In this document: piece by piece, positions 22,610 to 31,781 of the stretch
Position numbering within the stretch: the first letter of the stretch is position 1
Layout: every line of letters starts with the position of its first letter
Assembly (NCBI GenBank): GCA_965198725.1
Contig: CBDAPX010000001.1
Location: 2,108,001-2,172,000, forward strand
Reading direction: 5' to 3'
Source of the DNA: CBDAPX01 sp965198725
GTDB lineage: Bacteria; Pseudomonadota; Alphaproteobacteria; Rhodobacterales; Rhodobacteraceae
DNA length: 64,000 bases
Position numbers and translations under genes: made by a program
Notes under the pieces: model-generated
What the model saw: only the letters and a program-made list of their open reading frames with translations
What the model was told of the DNA's origin: nothing
Databases searched by the model: none

Positions 22610-24355
22610 ATGAACCTATTTCGCGATATTCGGACGTTTGTCGTCGCCTGCCTCGAAGATCTGGTGAAAGACGGCGTTTTGCCATCGGGCCTAGATTTCA
22701 CCAACGTCGCGGTCGAACCCCCGCGTGACCCGTCGCATGGGGACATGGCGACGAACGCGGCGATGGTTTTGGCGAAACCCGCTGGCAGCAAACCACGCGA
22801 TATTGCTGTTGCCCTGGCCGAAAAACTGGCTGGTGATACCCGCATTGAAACGGCCGAGGTGGCGGGTCCGGGCTTTCTGAACCTGCGTTTGTCCAGTTCC
22901 GTCTGGCAGACGGTGTTGGGACAAATCCTGACGGACGGCGTGGCGTATGGCCGGTCGGATATGGGGCAGGGCAAACGCATCAACGTGGAATATGTCAGTG
23001 CGAACCCCACAGGACCGTTGCATGTCGGGCACACGCGGGGCGCGGTTTTCGGGGATGCCTTGGCCAGTCTGCTGGATTACGCAGGGCATGACGTCACGCG
23101 CGAATACTACATCAACGATGGCGGCGCGCAGGTCGATGTTTTGGCGCGTTCCGTTTATCTGAGATACCTAGAAGCTTTTGGCGAAGCGGTGGAGTTTCCG
23201 GACGGAACCTATCCCGGTGATTACCTGGTTCCAGTTGGCAAAGCCCTGCAAGAGAAGGTTGGCGACGCCTATGTTGGCAAGGGCGAGGAGGTTTGGCTCG
23301 CGGACGTGCGCGAGTTCGCCACCGAAGCGATGATGGATCTGATCAGGGCGGATCTGGCTGCTCTGAATGTCAAAATGGACGTATTTTTCTCCGAAAAGTC
23401 TCTCTATGGGACCGGTCGGATTGAAAGCGCTCTGGCTTCTTTGGACGATAAGGGCCTGATCTATGAAGGTGTGCTGGAGCCACCGAAAGGCAAAAAGCCT
23501 GAGGATTGGGAGCCGCGCGAGCAGACTCTCTTTAAGTCGACCGAACACGGGGATGACGTGGATCGGCCGGTCAAGAAATCCGATGGCAGCTGGACCTATT
23601 TCGCGCCTGATATCGCGTATCATTATGATAAGGTTTCCAGAGACTTCGACGGCCTTATTGATGTGTTTGGCGCGGATCACGGCGGCTATGTCAAACGGAT
23701 GAAAGCGGCTGTGTCTGCGCTGTCTGATGGACAGGTTCCGCTGGATATCAAGCTGACCCAGCTGGTGCGTCTTTTTAAAAACGGCGCGCCGTTCAAGATG
23801 TCGAAACGGGCCGGAAACTTTGTCACGCTGCGCGACGTGGTCGATCAGGTGGGTCCGGCTGTGACACGTTTTGTGATGCTCACCCGCAAGAACGACGCGC
23901 CGTTGGACTTTGACTTCGACAAGGTGTTGGAACAAAGCCGCGAAAACCCTGTGTTTTACGTACAATACGCCCATGCACGCGTGATGAGTGTTCTACGCAA
24001 GGCGGCGGAGGCGGGTATCGATGCGCAGGACGGCACATTGCAGCGCGCGGATTTGACCAAGATTTCGCATGAAGCGGAGCTGACCGTGGCCAAGAAACTC
24101 TCCGAATGGCCGCGTCTGGTGGAAATTGCCGCGCGGACGAATGAACCGCACAGGGTGGCGTTTTACCTCTATGAATTGGCCGGGGATTTCCACGCTCTGT
24201 GGAACCGGGGCAACGAGTTGGTCGATCTGCGGTTTATTCAGGACGGCGACATTCCGACCACACAGGCAAAAATCGCCCTCGCGCGGGCCGTTTCCGTTGT
24301 TATTTCTGCCGGTCTTGGTATTCTTGGCGTGACGCCGGCGCAGGAGATGCGGTAA
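22610..24355 (+). CDS. argS: Arginyl-tRNA synthetase
   Basis: The 581-residue class I synthetase has its HIGH motif as HVGH (138-141) in NPTGPLHVGHTRGAVFGD and its KMSKS motif as KMSKR in FKMSKRAGNFVT. The N-terminal Add-1 tRNA-binding domain and the C-terminal DALR anticodon-binding helices are present, and the length is normal. It charges tRNA-Arg. The ATG at 22610 gives MNLFRDIRTFV, the usual start. About 85 bp separate it from the following SPOR-domain gene. Confidence 0.97.
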   Translation: MNLFRDIRTFVVACLEDLVKDGVLPSGLDFTNVAVEPPRDPSHGDMATNAAMVLAKPAGSKPRDIAVALAEKLAGDTRIETAEVAGPGFLNLRLSSSVWQTVLGQILTDGVAYGRSDMGQGKRINVEYVSANPTGPLHVGHTRGAVFGDALASLLDYAGHDVTREYYINDGGAQVDVLARSVYLRYLEAFGEAVEFPDGTYPGDYLVPVGKALQEKVGDAYVGKGEEVWLADVREFATEAMMDLIRADLAALNVKMDVFFSEKSLYGTGRIESALASLDDKGLIYEGVLEPPKGKKPEDWEPREQTLFKSTEHGDDVDRPVKKSDGSWTYFAPDIAYHYDKVSRDFDGLIDVFGADHGGYVKRMKAAVSALSDGQVPLDIKLTQLVRLFKNGAPFKMSKRAGNFVTLRDVVDQVGPAVTRFVMLTRKNDAPLDFDFDKVLEQSRENPVFYVQYAHARVMSVLRKAAEAGIDAQDGTLQRADLTKISHEAELTVAKKLSEWPRLVEIAARTNEPHRVAFYLYELAGDFHALWNRGNELVDLRFIQDGDIPTTQAKIALARAVSVVISAGLGILGVTPAQEMR

Positions 24356-24439
24356 AAATTTCGCCCAACGGGCCGGCTCGAGGCAAAGGCAAGAAAACCG
24401 GGAAACGCGCCACGCGTTGAACCGAGCAGTGAGGCGGAC

Positions 24440-25459
24440 ATGGCGGCATTTGAAGATATCCCCGAGGGGGATTTCGACGCGACGCAACAAACAGCGGGCG
24501 CGCAGCTTTCTTTTTTGAAACTGACCAATCTCTTGGCGGCTGGGTTGTCGCTGGGTCTGGTCGTTGGCGTCGGGGTATGGGGCTATAAACTGATGGTTCG
24601 CGACGTCAGTGGCATTCCTGTGGTGCGTGCAGTCGAAGGCCCCATGCGAGAACAGCCCAAAGACCCCGGAGGGCAACCGGCCGATCATCAGGGCCTTGCC
24701 GTGAACATGGTGGCGGCAAGTGGGGCTGCTGCGGATCCCGCGGATCGCTTGGTTTTGGCCCCAAAGCCAGTCGTTCTCTTGGACGAGGACACGGTTTCAA
24801 ACGCCGTGCCAGAGCAAGAAAGCGTGTCGCAAGAGGCCGAACCGACTGTTAGTGAAGCGCAAGATGACATTCAGGTGGCCATCAACGCTCAGGATATCGA
24901 TACTTTGGTCGCGCAACTGACCAAGAATGTTGCGCCTTTGGATCCGTTTGACCCCGACGATCAGGCAGACCACGCCGCTGAGCCACCTGTGCAAACCACC
25001 GTGGCGGATGTGGTAGAGGAAGAAACAGATGTTCCGGAAACCGCAGATGTCGTCCTGGCTGTCGTGACCGGACCCGGGCCCAAAACGTCCATACGGCCAG
25101 TTCTGCGGCCAGCCGCCGTGGTGCAAAAGGCCAGTTTTGTCACAACGCAGCCGGAAGCGCCGCAAGCGCTCGCGGTTCCGCAAGATGTCGACCCCGACAG
25201 TCTGGCGTCCGGCACCAAGCTGGCACAGTTGGGTGCTTATGACAGTCCTGAGGTTGCAAAACAGGAATGGATCAAAATCTCTGCCCAGTTTTCGGATTAC
25301 ATGGACGACAAACAGCGGGTGATCCAGAAAGCCAGCAGTGGTGGGCGGACATTCTATCGCCTTCGCGCCATGGGGTTCGATGACCTAAGCGATGCGCGGC
25401 GGTTCTGTTCCGCTTTGGTTGCCGAAAATGCGGATTGTATTCCGGTGACAACACGATGA
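24440..25459 (+). CDS. SPOR-domain membrane protein
   Basis: The 339-residue protein has a short cytoplasmic head, one membrane segment at about 28-52, a long Pro/Ala/Glu-rich periplasmic linker (about 60-255), and a C-terminal SPOR domain at about 258-338 (LASGTKLAQLGAYDSPEVAKQ ... RTFYRLRAMGFDDLSDA). SPOR domains bind denuded peptidoglycan at division sites. It overlaps nagZ by ATGA, which agrees with a cell-wall role. GAGG 6 bp before the ATG supports the start. Confidence 0.92.
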   Translation: MAAFEDIPEGDFDATQQTAGAQLSFLKLTNLLAAGLSLGLVVGVGVWGYKLMVRDVSGIPVVRAVEGPMREQPKDPGGQPADHQGLAVNMVAASGAAADPADRLVLAPKPVVLLDEDTVSNAVPEQESVSQEAEPTVSEAQDDIQVAINAQDIDTLVAQLTKNVAPLDPFDPDDQADHAAEPPVQTTVADVVEEETDVPETADVVLAVVTGPGPKTSIRPVLRPAAVVQKASFVTTQPEAPQALAVPQDVDPDSLASGTKLAQLGAYDSPEVAKQEWIKISAQFSDYMDDKQRVIQKASSGGRTFYRLRAMGFDDLSDARRFCSALVAENADCIPVTTR

Positions 25460-26460
25460 ATTTTGGCGCAACGATTTTGGACGCAGATGGCCTGCGCTTG
25501 ACATCGAACGAAAGAGCACTGTTTCGCGACGCTGATCCGTTTGGCTTTATTCTGTTCGCACGGAATATCGAGACGCCGGATCAAATTCGGGCCTTGTGTG
25601 GTGATATGCGCGAAGCCGTTGGGCGGGAGGCACCGATCACGATTGATCAGGAAGGGGGGCGTGTGCAACGCATGCGCGCGCCGATTGTCCGCGAATGGTT
25701 TCCGCCACTGGATCATGTCCTGCGTGCCGGTGAAAACGCTTCACGTGCGATGTATCTGCGATATCGCCTGATCGCGCATGAGTTGCGCGAAGTTGGCGTC
25801 GACAGCAACTGCGCGCCCATGGTGGATATTGCCGGGCCCGAGACCCATGCATTCCTGAAGAACCGCTGTTACGGCGAAACTGCTGAAACGGTGGCCGCCT
25901 GCGGACGCGCCGTGGCGGATGGCCTGCTGGATGGCGGTGTTTTGCCGGTTCTCAAACATATGCCGGGTCATGGGCGGGCGACCATCGACAGTCATTTTGA
26001 TCTGCCGCGCGTTGCCGCAGATTTAGAAGAGCTGCACGATAACGATTTCGCCCCGTTCCGGACGCTGAATGATCTGCCGATGGGGATGACGGCCCATTTG
26101 GTGTATGAGGCGGTAGAAGACACGGCGGCGACCGTTTCGCAAAAGATGATGCAGGTTGTCCGCGACGATATCGGCTTTTCTGGTCTTGTGATGACCGATG
26201 ACATCACGATGAAAGCCTTGTCTGGCAGCTATACTGATATTGCAAAGGCATCTTTGGCGGCTGGCTGTGACATTGTTTTGCTCTGCAACGCGTCGCTTAA
26301 GGACCGCAAGGCCGTGGCCGAGGTTGCCGGTCAGCTGTGCGCGACGGGTCAGGCGCGGGCCGAGGCGGCCCTAAACATGCGGAAATCACCGGCTCCCCTT
26401 GACATAGAGGCGGTCGAAGCGGAACTTTCCGTCCTCATGGACGGTCAGGTATATGGCTGA
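25456..26460 (+). CDS. nagZ: Beta-N-acetylhexosaminidase
   Basis: The 334-residue GH3 enzyme has the NagZ signature KHMPGHGRATIDSH (167-180), where the histidine loop supplies the unusual acid/base, and the nucleophile Asp in LVMTDDITMKALSG. It removes GlcNAc from anhydro-muropeptides in the cytoplasm during cell-wall recycling. The recycling kinase gene anmK is elsewhere in this window (39822). It overlaps the SPOR gene upstream and scpA downstream. Confidence 0.95.
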   Translation: MNFGATILDADGLRLTSNERALFRDADPFGFILFARNIETPDQIRALCGDMREAVGREAPITIDQEGGRVQRMRAPIVREWFPPLDHVLRAGENASRAMYLRYRLIAHELREVGVDSNCAPMVDIAGPETHAFLKNRCYGETAETVAACGRAVADGLLDGGVLPVLKHMPGHGRATIDSHFDLPRVAADLEELHDNDFAPFRTLNDLPMGMTAHLVYEAVEDTAATVSQKMMQVVRDDIGFSGLVMTDDITMKALSGSYTDIAKASLAAGCDIVLLCNASLKDRKAVAEVAGQLCATGQARAEAALNMRKSPAPLDIEAVEAELSVLMDGQVYG

Positions 26461-27250
26461 GACGCCAACCCTTTTTGAAGAGGACGCCATAAGCGTCACG
26501 GAACGCCTTGCGGCAGAGGCGTTGATTGTGGACGTTGACGGGTTCGAAGGCCCGTTGGACGTCCTGTTGACCTTGTCACGCACCCAAAAGGTCGATCTGC
26601 GCAAGATTTCCGTTCTCGAATTGGCCCGCCAGTATTTGCATTTCGTGGAAACCGCCAAATCCCTGCGGATCGAGCTGGCGGCGGATTACCTTGTCATGGC
26701 GGCCTGGCTGGCTTTTTTGAAATCCCGGCTTTTGTTGCCGCCGGATCCTACGGAAGAAGGACCCACCGGCGAAGAGCTGGCCGCGCATCTGGCGTTTCAG
26801 CTGGAACGTCTGCAGGCGATGCGCGACGTGGCAGCACGCCTGATGGGACGGGACAGGCTGGGCCGGGACTTTTTCGTGCGGGGGCAGGGCGAAGATGTCG
26901 CGCGTATCCGCACCGTTCGATACACCGCCACGCTGCTGGACCTGATGCAGGGGTATGCCCGCATCCGAACCCGGGATGATTTCCGTCCTTTTGTGATGGA
27001 TCGGGATGCGGTGTTCACAATGGAACAGGCGTTAGAGCGTATGCGCGGACTGATCGGCTATTCCGCGGAATGGACCGATATTGCCGGATATCTTCCGGAA
27101 GGGTGGGATGTAGACCCGGTCCGCCGGCGGTCTGCAACCGCCGCCACCTTTGCCGCCTCGCTGGAACTTGTGAAAGAAGGACGCGCGGAATTGCGTCAGA
27201 ACGATACATTCGGTCCGATCCAACTGCGGTCGCGTGAGGGTCGATCATGA
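26453..27250 (+). CDS. scpA: Segregation and condensation protein A
   Basis: The 265-residue protein has the kleisin N-terminal part FEGPLDVLLTLSRTQKVDLRKISVLELARQY (about 32-62), and a winged-helix C-terminus. ScpA bridges SMC heads and binds ScpB to form the bacterial condensin. It overlaps nagZ by 8 bp and scpB by ATGA. Confidence 0.95.
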   Translation: MAETPTLFEEDAISVTERLAAEALIVDVDGFEGPLDVLLTLSRTQKVDLRKISVLELARQYLHFVETAKSLRIELAADYLVMAAWLAFLKSRLLLPPDPTEEGPTGEELAAHLAFQLERLQAMRDVAARLMGRDRLGRDFFVRGQGEDVARIRTVRYTATLLDLMQGYARIRTRDDFRPFVMDRDAVFTMEQALERMRGLIGYSAEWTDIAGYLPEGWDVDPVRRRSATAATFAASLELVKEGRAELRQNDTFGPIQLRSREGRS

Positions 27251-27906
27251 GCGATACCGACGAAGACATTCAGGAAGAAAGCCTGTTTGAAGCGCCACCC
27301 ATGGCCGAGCAAGAGCGCATGGTCGAAGCGGTCCTGTTTGCCAGTGCAGAGCCTGTAACCATCAAGGATCTGATCGGACGCATGCCGCATGGTTGCGAAC
27401 CGGCCCAAGCTATGGAGCATTTGCGCAAACGCTATGAGGGGCGCGGCGTGCAGGTAGTGCGGGTCGGCGATGCCTGGGCGATCCGGACGGCACCTGACTT
27501 GGGCTTCCTGATGCAAAAAGAGACCGTCGAAACCCGCAAGCTCAGCCGGGCAGCGGTCGAAACGCTGGCTATTATCGCTTATCATCAACCCGTTACGCGT
27601 GCCGAAATCGAAGAAATCCGCGGAGTGTCCGTGTCCCGGGGAACAGTTGATCAGTTGCTGGAACTGGACTGGATCAAACTGGGACGCCGCAAATTGACGC
27701 CCGGCAGGCCGGTGACTTTTGTCGTGACGCCAAGCTTTCTTGACCACTTTGGGTTGGAAAGCGCGCGCGATCTGCCGGGACTCAAAGAACTTCGCGCGGC
27801 GGGTTTGCTGGAAAATCGACCACCACCGGGGTCGGCGATGCAAGAGGGCGAGAGCGGTGAAGATAGGGAAGGATCTGACGAGCAATCAGAGCTTTTTGAA
27901 GATTAA
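27247..27906 (+). CDS. scpB: Segregation and condensation protein B
   Basis: The 219-residue protein has two winged-helix domains, with the typical EAVLFASAEPVTIKDL start at about 27-42 and AIIAYHQPVTRAEIEEIRGVSV at about 113-134. ScpB forms a dimer on the ScpA centre in the condensin complex. The C-terminal 30 residues are acidic and probably disordered. Confidence 0.95.
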   Translation: MSDTDEDIQEESLFEAPPMAEQERMVEAVLFASAEPVTIKDLIGRMPHGCEPAQAMEHLRKRYEGRGVQVVRVGDAWAIRTAPDLGFLMQKETVETRKLSRAAVETLAIIAYHQPVTRAEIEEIRGVSVSRGTVDQLLELDWIKLGRRKLTPGRPVTFVVTPSFLDHFGLESARDLPGLKELRAAGLLENRPPPGSAMQEGESGEDREGSDEQSELFED

Positions 27907-27982
27907 TGGCTGAAAATTCCCAGATAAGGCCTTATTTCAATGTTATAAACATCCCGCAGCAGAGTGCAGAGCAGGTAAACCA

Positions 27983-28318
27983 ATGAATGCAAATCAGATC
28001 ATGAATATGGTGATGCGCATCATCATGCGTAAGGCTATCAGTAAAGGCATCGATGTCGGAGTACAGCAAGCGTCGAACCTTGCCCGTCCAAAACAGAAGG
28101 GCCTGCGACCTCAGCAACCGCCGCAACAGGGATACATCGAACCCGGTTTCGACGGGGAACTTTATGACGTCGAACCAGATTACGTTAAGCCTGCGCAGCA
28201 GCCGCGAACGCGTCAATTGACTGCCGAAGAAAAGGCAAAGCAGCAAGAAGCACGCCGGGCTCGACGGGCGCGCCGTGCCGCGCGCGAGGCGCAAAACGGT
28301 GGTCGCCGGTCCTCCTAA
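27983..28318 (+). CDS. Small basic hypothetical protein after scpB
   Basis: The 111-residue product has an amphipathic N-terminus (MNANQIMNMVMRIIMRKAISKG), a Gln/Pro-rich middle, an acidic patch (GFDGELYDVEPDYV) and a strongly basic end (ARRARRARRAAREAQ). There is no recognised domain. It may bind nucleic acid or membrane. Its TAA overlaps the TAG of the convergent dCTP deaminase gene by two bases (CTAA). Confidence 0.75.
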   Translation: MNANQIMNMVMRIIMRKAISKGIDVGVQQASNLARPKQKGLRPQQPPQQGYIEPGFDGELYDVEPDYVKPAQQPRTRQLTAEEKAKQQEARRARRARRAAREAQNGGRRSS

Positions 28319-29397
28319 GGCCGCGACGCGAAATGTTTGGACAGTTTGAGGCCTTGGCCCTGATAGTTTGATTTAATGTCAAGCCCGTAGAGCTGTTGCG
28401 GCAACTCCGACATCTTTTCATAGACTAAGCGCCCGACCACTTGGCCGTGTTCCAAGACGAACGGCGCTTCGTGGCACCGGACCTCTAAAACGCCGCGTGA
28501 ACCGGTGCCACCGGCCGCATCATGTCCAAAGCCGGGGTCAAAAAATCCGGCGTAATGCACCCGGAATTCGCCAACCATGGCCAGATAGGGCGCCATCTCA
28601 GCCGCGTATTGCGGCGGGATGTGCACGGCTTCACGGCTCACCAGAATGTAAAACGCGCCGGGGTCCAGAATGATGCGACCGTTGTCGCTGTGCACTTCTT
28701 CCCAATAATCGCGCGGGTCGTAATGGTTGATCAGATTCAGATCGATGACCCCGGTGTGGGGTTTGGCCCTGTACCCGACCAAGGATGTATCCCCGAGATC
28801 GAGATCAACGGAAAAGCCCAAGCCATCTTGGATGACCAGTTCGACATTTACCAACGGGCTGCGTTGATGAAGGGCGGACAGATCGTCATCGGACAAAATG
28901 GATTGCCCGTCGCGAAACCGGATTTGGTTCAAACGCATGCCGGGGCGCACCAAGACAGAGAAAGAGCGTGGGCAAATTTCCGCGTAAAGCGGTCCGGAAT
29001 ATCCGGACGGGATGCGGTCAAATTCGGTGCCGCCATCCGTGATTGTGCGCGTCAAAAGATCCAGACGCCCGGTCGAACTTTTGGCATTCGCAACGGCGTT
29101 CAGATGCATGGGCAGGTTCAAAGCCTCTTGCAAGGGAACAAGATACACACAGCCCTTTTCCAGAACAGCCCCGCCACCCGTCAGATCAATGCGGTGCATT
29201 TCGAACTCTTGCAGACGGTCGGCGACAGAAGTGCCATGACCTGCCAAAAAGGACGCCCGGACGCGATAGGCCATGGTGCCGAGGCGCAGGTCCAGGCTTG
29301 CCGGCTGTATCTGCCCCTTAACCGGGGGCGTATCACAAAGTATCGCGCCTTCAGACAACAGGGTTTCGATCTGCTGGCTGGCGAGTACACCGGTCAT
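28315..29397 (-). CDS. dcd: 2'-deoxycytidine 5'-triphosphate deaminase, long form
   Basis: The 360-residue protein is the double-length form of dCTP deaminase found in alphaproteobacteria, with two trimeric-dUTPase-like halves. The first half carries NAKSSTGRLDLLTRTITDG (about 108-126), with the S/R substrate-binding residues, and the second half ends with VGRLVYEKMSE. It deaminates dCTP to dUTP, feeding dTMP synthesis. The ATG at 29397 gives MTGVLASQQIETLL; the upstream 11 codons are unlikely. Confidence 0.9.
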   Translation of the reverse strand: MTGVLASQQIETLLSEGAILCDTPPVKGQIQPASLDLRLGTMAYRVRASFLAGHGTSVADRLQEFEMHRIDLTGGGAVLEKGCVYLVPLQEALNLPMHLNAVANAKSSTGRLDLLTRTITDGGTEFDRIPSGYSGPLYAEICPRSFSVLVRPGMRLNQIRFRDGQSILSDDDLSALHQRSPLVNVELVIQDGLGFSVDLDLGDTSLVGYRAKPHTGVIDLNLINHYDPRDYWEEVHSDNGRIILDPGAFYILVSREAVHIPPQYAAEMAPYLAMVGEFRVHYAGFFDPGFGHDAAGGTGSRGVLEVRCHEAPFVLEHGQVVGRLVYEKMSELPQQLYGLDIKSNYQGQGLKLSKHFASRP

Positions 29398-29449
29398 ATG
29401 GGAAGCTTTCGTTCGGCGCGCGCTGCGCAACCAATTGATTTGGTTGGTA

Positions 29450-29526
29450 TGGTCGGGCTAGCAGGACTCGAACCTGCGACCTTCCGTCCCCCAGACGGAC
29501 GCGCTACCAGGCTGCGCCATAGCCCG
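29450..29526 (-). tRNA. tRNA-Pro (anticodon GGG)
   Basis: On the minus strand the 77-nt cloverleaf is complete. The acceptor arm CGGGCTA pairs with TAGCCCG, the D arm is GCGC/GCGC, the anticodon stem is TCCGT/ACGGA with loop CTGGGGG (anticodon GGG, proline), and the T arm is GCAGG-TTCGAGT-CCTGC. The discriminator base is A and the CCA end is encoded at 29452-29450. Confidence 0.97.
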
Positions 29527-29583
29527 AACAGAGCCTCTTCATACCGGTTCTGAACGCGAGGGCAAGGGGGAATCATGTAAATC

Positions 29584-30342
29584 TTAAGCGTCGCTGCTTT
29601 GAGAGATCCGATCGCGCAAGCTGCGCAAATCTCGAAGCAATGGTGCCATCTGTGCCGCGGTTTCCGGGGACAGGTGGGTGATGCCAGCAGCCAGCGACAA
29701 ACAGCCTGGCTGTGCCTCAATGTTGGCGTCATCGGGAGGGTCGGCCGCATCCACGACCCGTGCACGCGGTGTGGTGGGTTCGGCGGGAGACTGCAGGGGA
29801 CGCGTCAGGAACCCGGGCAGGGCGCCTTGCGACGGGGCATCATCGGCTGGCTCCGGTGAGGCCTCTTCAGAGTCCGCCTCTTTTTCGGCCGATGCCGGGT
29901 AAAAGCTCGGCTCTGTCGGCGGCGGTCCGGATGGGCGTTCTGGCGCGGTGACCGTCGGCTGAGGCACCGACGCAGGAGCCAGTTCAGCCGCGGTTGAAAC
30001 ATCAGGTGATGGAGGCCGCTTAAAGGTCACGACATTCGCGGTTTCTGACAATGCGTCTTCCGGTCCGTCGATCGCTTTCGACAACGCGGAAACATGCCCA
30101 ATGCCTTGTTCTCGAAGAACTTTTTGGACACCCTTGATTGTCATGCCGTCATCGTGCAGCAGTTTTTTGATACCGCCAATCAGCATCATGTCAGACGGCC
30201 GGTAATGTCGCCGACCACCGGCACGTTTCACAGGTTTAATCTGGGTAAACTTGCTTTCCCAAAACCGCAAAACATGGGCCTGAATCCCCAACCAATCGGA
30301 CACTTCACTGATTGTGCGAAAGGCGTCGGGAGACTTGCTCAT
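29584..30342 (-). CDS. MerR-family transcriptional regulator
   Basis: The 252-residue protein has a MerR winged-helix DNA-binding domain at about 7-75 (FRTISEVSDWLGIQAHVLRFWESKF ... GRRHYRPSDMMLIGGIK). The rest is a long, Pro/Ala-rich, acidic and probably disordered region, with a helical end (SPETAAQMAPLLRDLRSLRDRI). This form always sits next to ihfA in Rhodobacterales. No effector-binding cysteines are visible; ligand and targets are unknown. Confidence 0.9.
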   Translation of the reverse strand: MSKSPDAFRTISEVSDWLGIQAHVLRFWESKFTQIKPVKRAGGRRHYRPSDMMLIGGIKKLLHDDGMTIKGVQKVLREQGIGHVSALSKAIDGPEDALSETANVVTFKRPPSPDVSTAAELAPASVPQPTVTAPERPSGPPPTEPSFYPASAEKEADSEEASPEPADDAPSQGALPGFLTRPLQSPAEPTTPRARVVDAADPPDDANIEAQPGCLSLAAGITHLSPETAAQMAPLLRDLRSLRDRISQSSDA

Positions 30343-30357
30343 TCAAACGGGTCCGGC

Positions 30358-30660
30358 TTAGCTTTTGTTCCCTGCGGCGACCCGATCCTTCATCAAATGT
30401 GATGGGCGGAAGGTCAAAACGCGGCGTGGCAGGATAGGGACTTCTTCACCCGTTTTCGGGTTGCGGCCAACGCGTGCGCTTTTCTCGCGGACACTGAACG
30501 TGCCGAACGAAGAGATCTTGACCTGTTCGCCGCGCACCAAGGCGTCAGATATATGGCCCAGAACGCTTTCAACCAACTGTGCGCTTTCATTGCGAGACAG
30601 GCCAACTTCGCGAAATACCGCTTCGCTCAAGTCCATGCGTGTAATTGTCTTTTCGGTCAT
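30358..30660 (-). CDS. ihfA: Integration host factor subunit alpha
   Basis: The 100-residue protein is a full-length HU/IHF-fold protein with the DNA-bending arm VGRNPKTGEEVPILPRRV (RNPxT with Pro at the tip). The heterodimer with IhfB bends DNA at specific sites and helps assemble promoters and recombination complexes. MTEKTITRMDLSEAVF marks the alpha subunit. It lies 15 bp upstream of the MerR gene. Confidence 0.96.
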   Translation of the reverse strand: MTEKTITRMDLSEAVFREVGLSRNESAQLVESVLGHISDALVRGEQVKISSFGTFSVREKSARVGRNPKTGEEVPILPRRVLTFRPSHLMKDRVAAGNKS

Positions 30661-30758
30661 ACCAATCCCCGTTCTTTGCGTCAGGATACGTTTAGCCTAA
30701 TTTCGGAGTCAATCTTTATGCTTTGCAATGGCTTGGTTACGCTAATTGATGCTTGGTT

Positions 30759-31730
30759 TTACCAGCGTAAGACAACCGCCCCCCAGGCCAATCCGCCTCC
30801 AATCGCTTCTGTCACCAAAAGATCACCCGGTTTGATCTGTTGTCGTTTTTTGCCGACCGACATCGCCAAGGGGATCGATGCGGCAGACGTATTGCCATGA
30901 TCCTGAACCGTGACCACGACTTGCGACATAGGCAGGCCCATCTTTTTGGCGGTACCTTGGATGATGCGAATATTAGCCTGGTGCGGGACAATCCAATCAA
31001 CATCACCTGCTGTAAGCCCCGTCTTGGTCAATGCGGTTTCGGCAGTTTGGGCCAGCTTGTCGACCGCATGCCGGAAGACTTGATTGCCCTGCATCCGCAG
31101 ATAGCCTGTCGATTGCGTACTGACCCCGCCATCCACATAAAGAAGGTCCTTGTAGCGTCCGTCGGAGTTCAAATCCGTGGCTAAGATACCCCGATCATGT
31201 GTTGTGCCGCTGCCGTCTTGGGCTTCAAGGATCAAGGCGCCCGCACCGTCGCCGAACAACACGCAGGTCGACCGATCGCTCCAATCCATGATTCTGCTAA
31301 AGGTTTCGGCTCCAATGACCATGACGCGTTTCGCCTGACCAGAGACGATCAGAGCGTTGGCATTGGACAGAGCATAGACAAAACCTGCACAGACCGCCTG
31401 AACATCAAACGCAAAGCCGCGGGTCATACCCAGCCGTGCTTGTACCATCGTTGCAGCCGACGGAAATGTCAGGTCAGCGGTCGATGTGGACAGAACAATG
31501 GCGTCCAGCTCATCCGCGTCGATCCCGGCATCTTTCAGGGCGGCGTTGCCCGCATGTGTCGCGAGATCAGATGTTGTTTCACCTTCGGCGGCATAGTGTC
31601 GGCGTTCGATGCCAGAGCGCGTTTTTATCCACTCATCCGTGGTATCAAGGCTTGCTTCGAATTCGGTATTCGGAACGATACGTTCCGGCAAATAGTGGCC
31701 CACTCCGGTAACAACGGCACGGATGGTCAT
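30759..31730 (-). CDS. fabH: Beta-ketoacyl-ACP synthase III
   Basis: The 323-residue thiolase-fold enzyme has the FabH triad: C114 (VQAVCAGFVYAL), His in VPHQANIRII (about 251), and Asn in DHGNTSAASIP (about 281). It condenses acetyl-CoA with malonyl-ACP to start fatty acid synthesis. It follows plsX by about 50 bp, the conserved order. Confidence 0.96.
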   Translation of the reverse strand: MTIRAVVTGVGHYLPERIVPNTEFEASLDTTDEWIKTRSGIERRHYAAEGETTSDLATHAGNAALKDAGIDADELDAIVLSTSTADLTFPSAATMVQARLGMTRGFAFDVQAVCAGFVYALSNANALIVSGQAKRVMVIGAETFSRIMDWSDRSTCVLFGDGAGALILEAQDGSGTTHDRGILATDLNSDGRYKDLLYVDGGVSTQSTGYLRMQGNQVFRHAVDKLAQTAETALTKTGLTAGDVDWIVPHQANIRIIQGTAKKMGLPMSQVVVTVQDHGNTSAASIPLAMSVGKKRQQIKPGDLLVTEAIGGGLAWGAVVLRW

Positions 31731-31781
31731 AACTTTGGCCTGTCCTTTGGTTTTGGATCCGGCCCTTTGCTAATCAGCCGG

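Noticed and set aside
23168..23974. 268-codon minus-strand frame within argS
   Set aside because: Antisense to a complete argS with both synthetase motifs.
28522..29553. 343-codon plus-strand frame over the dCTP deaminase and tRNA-Pro
   Set aside because: Antisense to a complete enzyme gene and runs through a tRNA; no family features.
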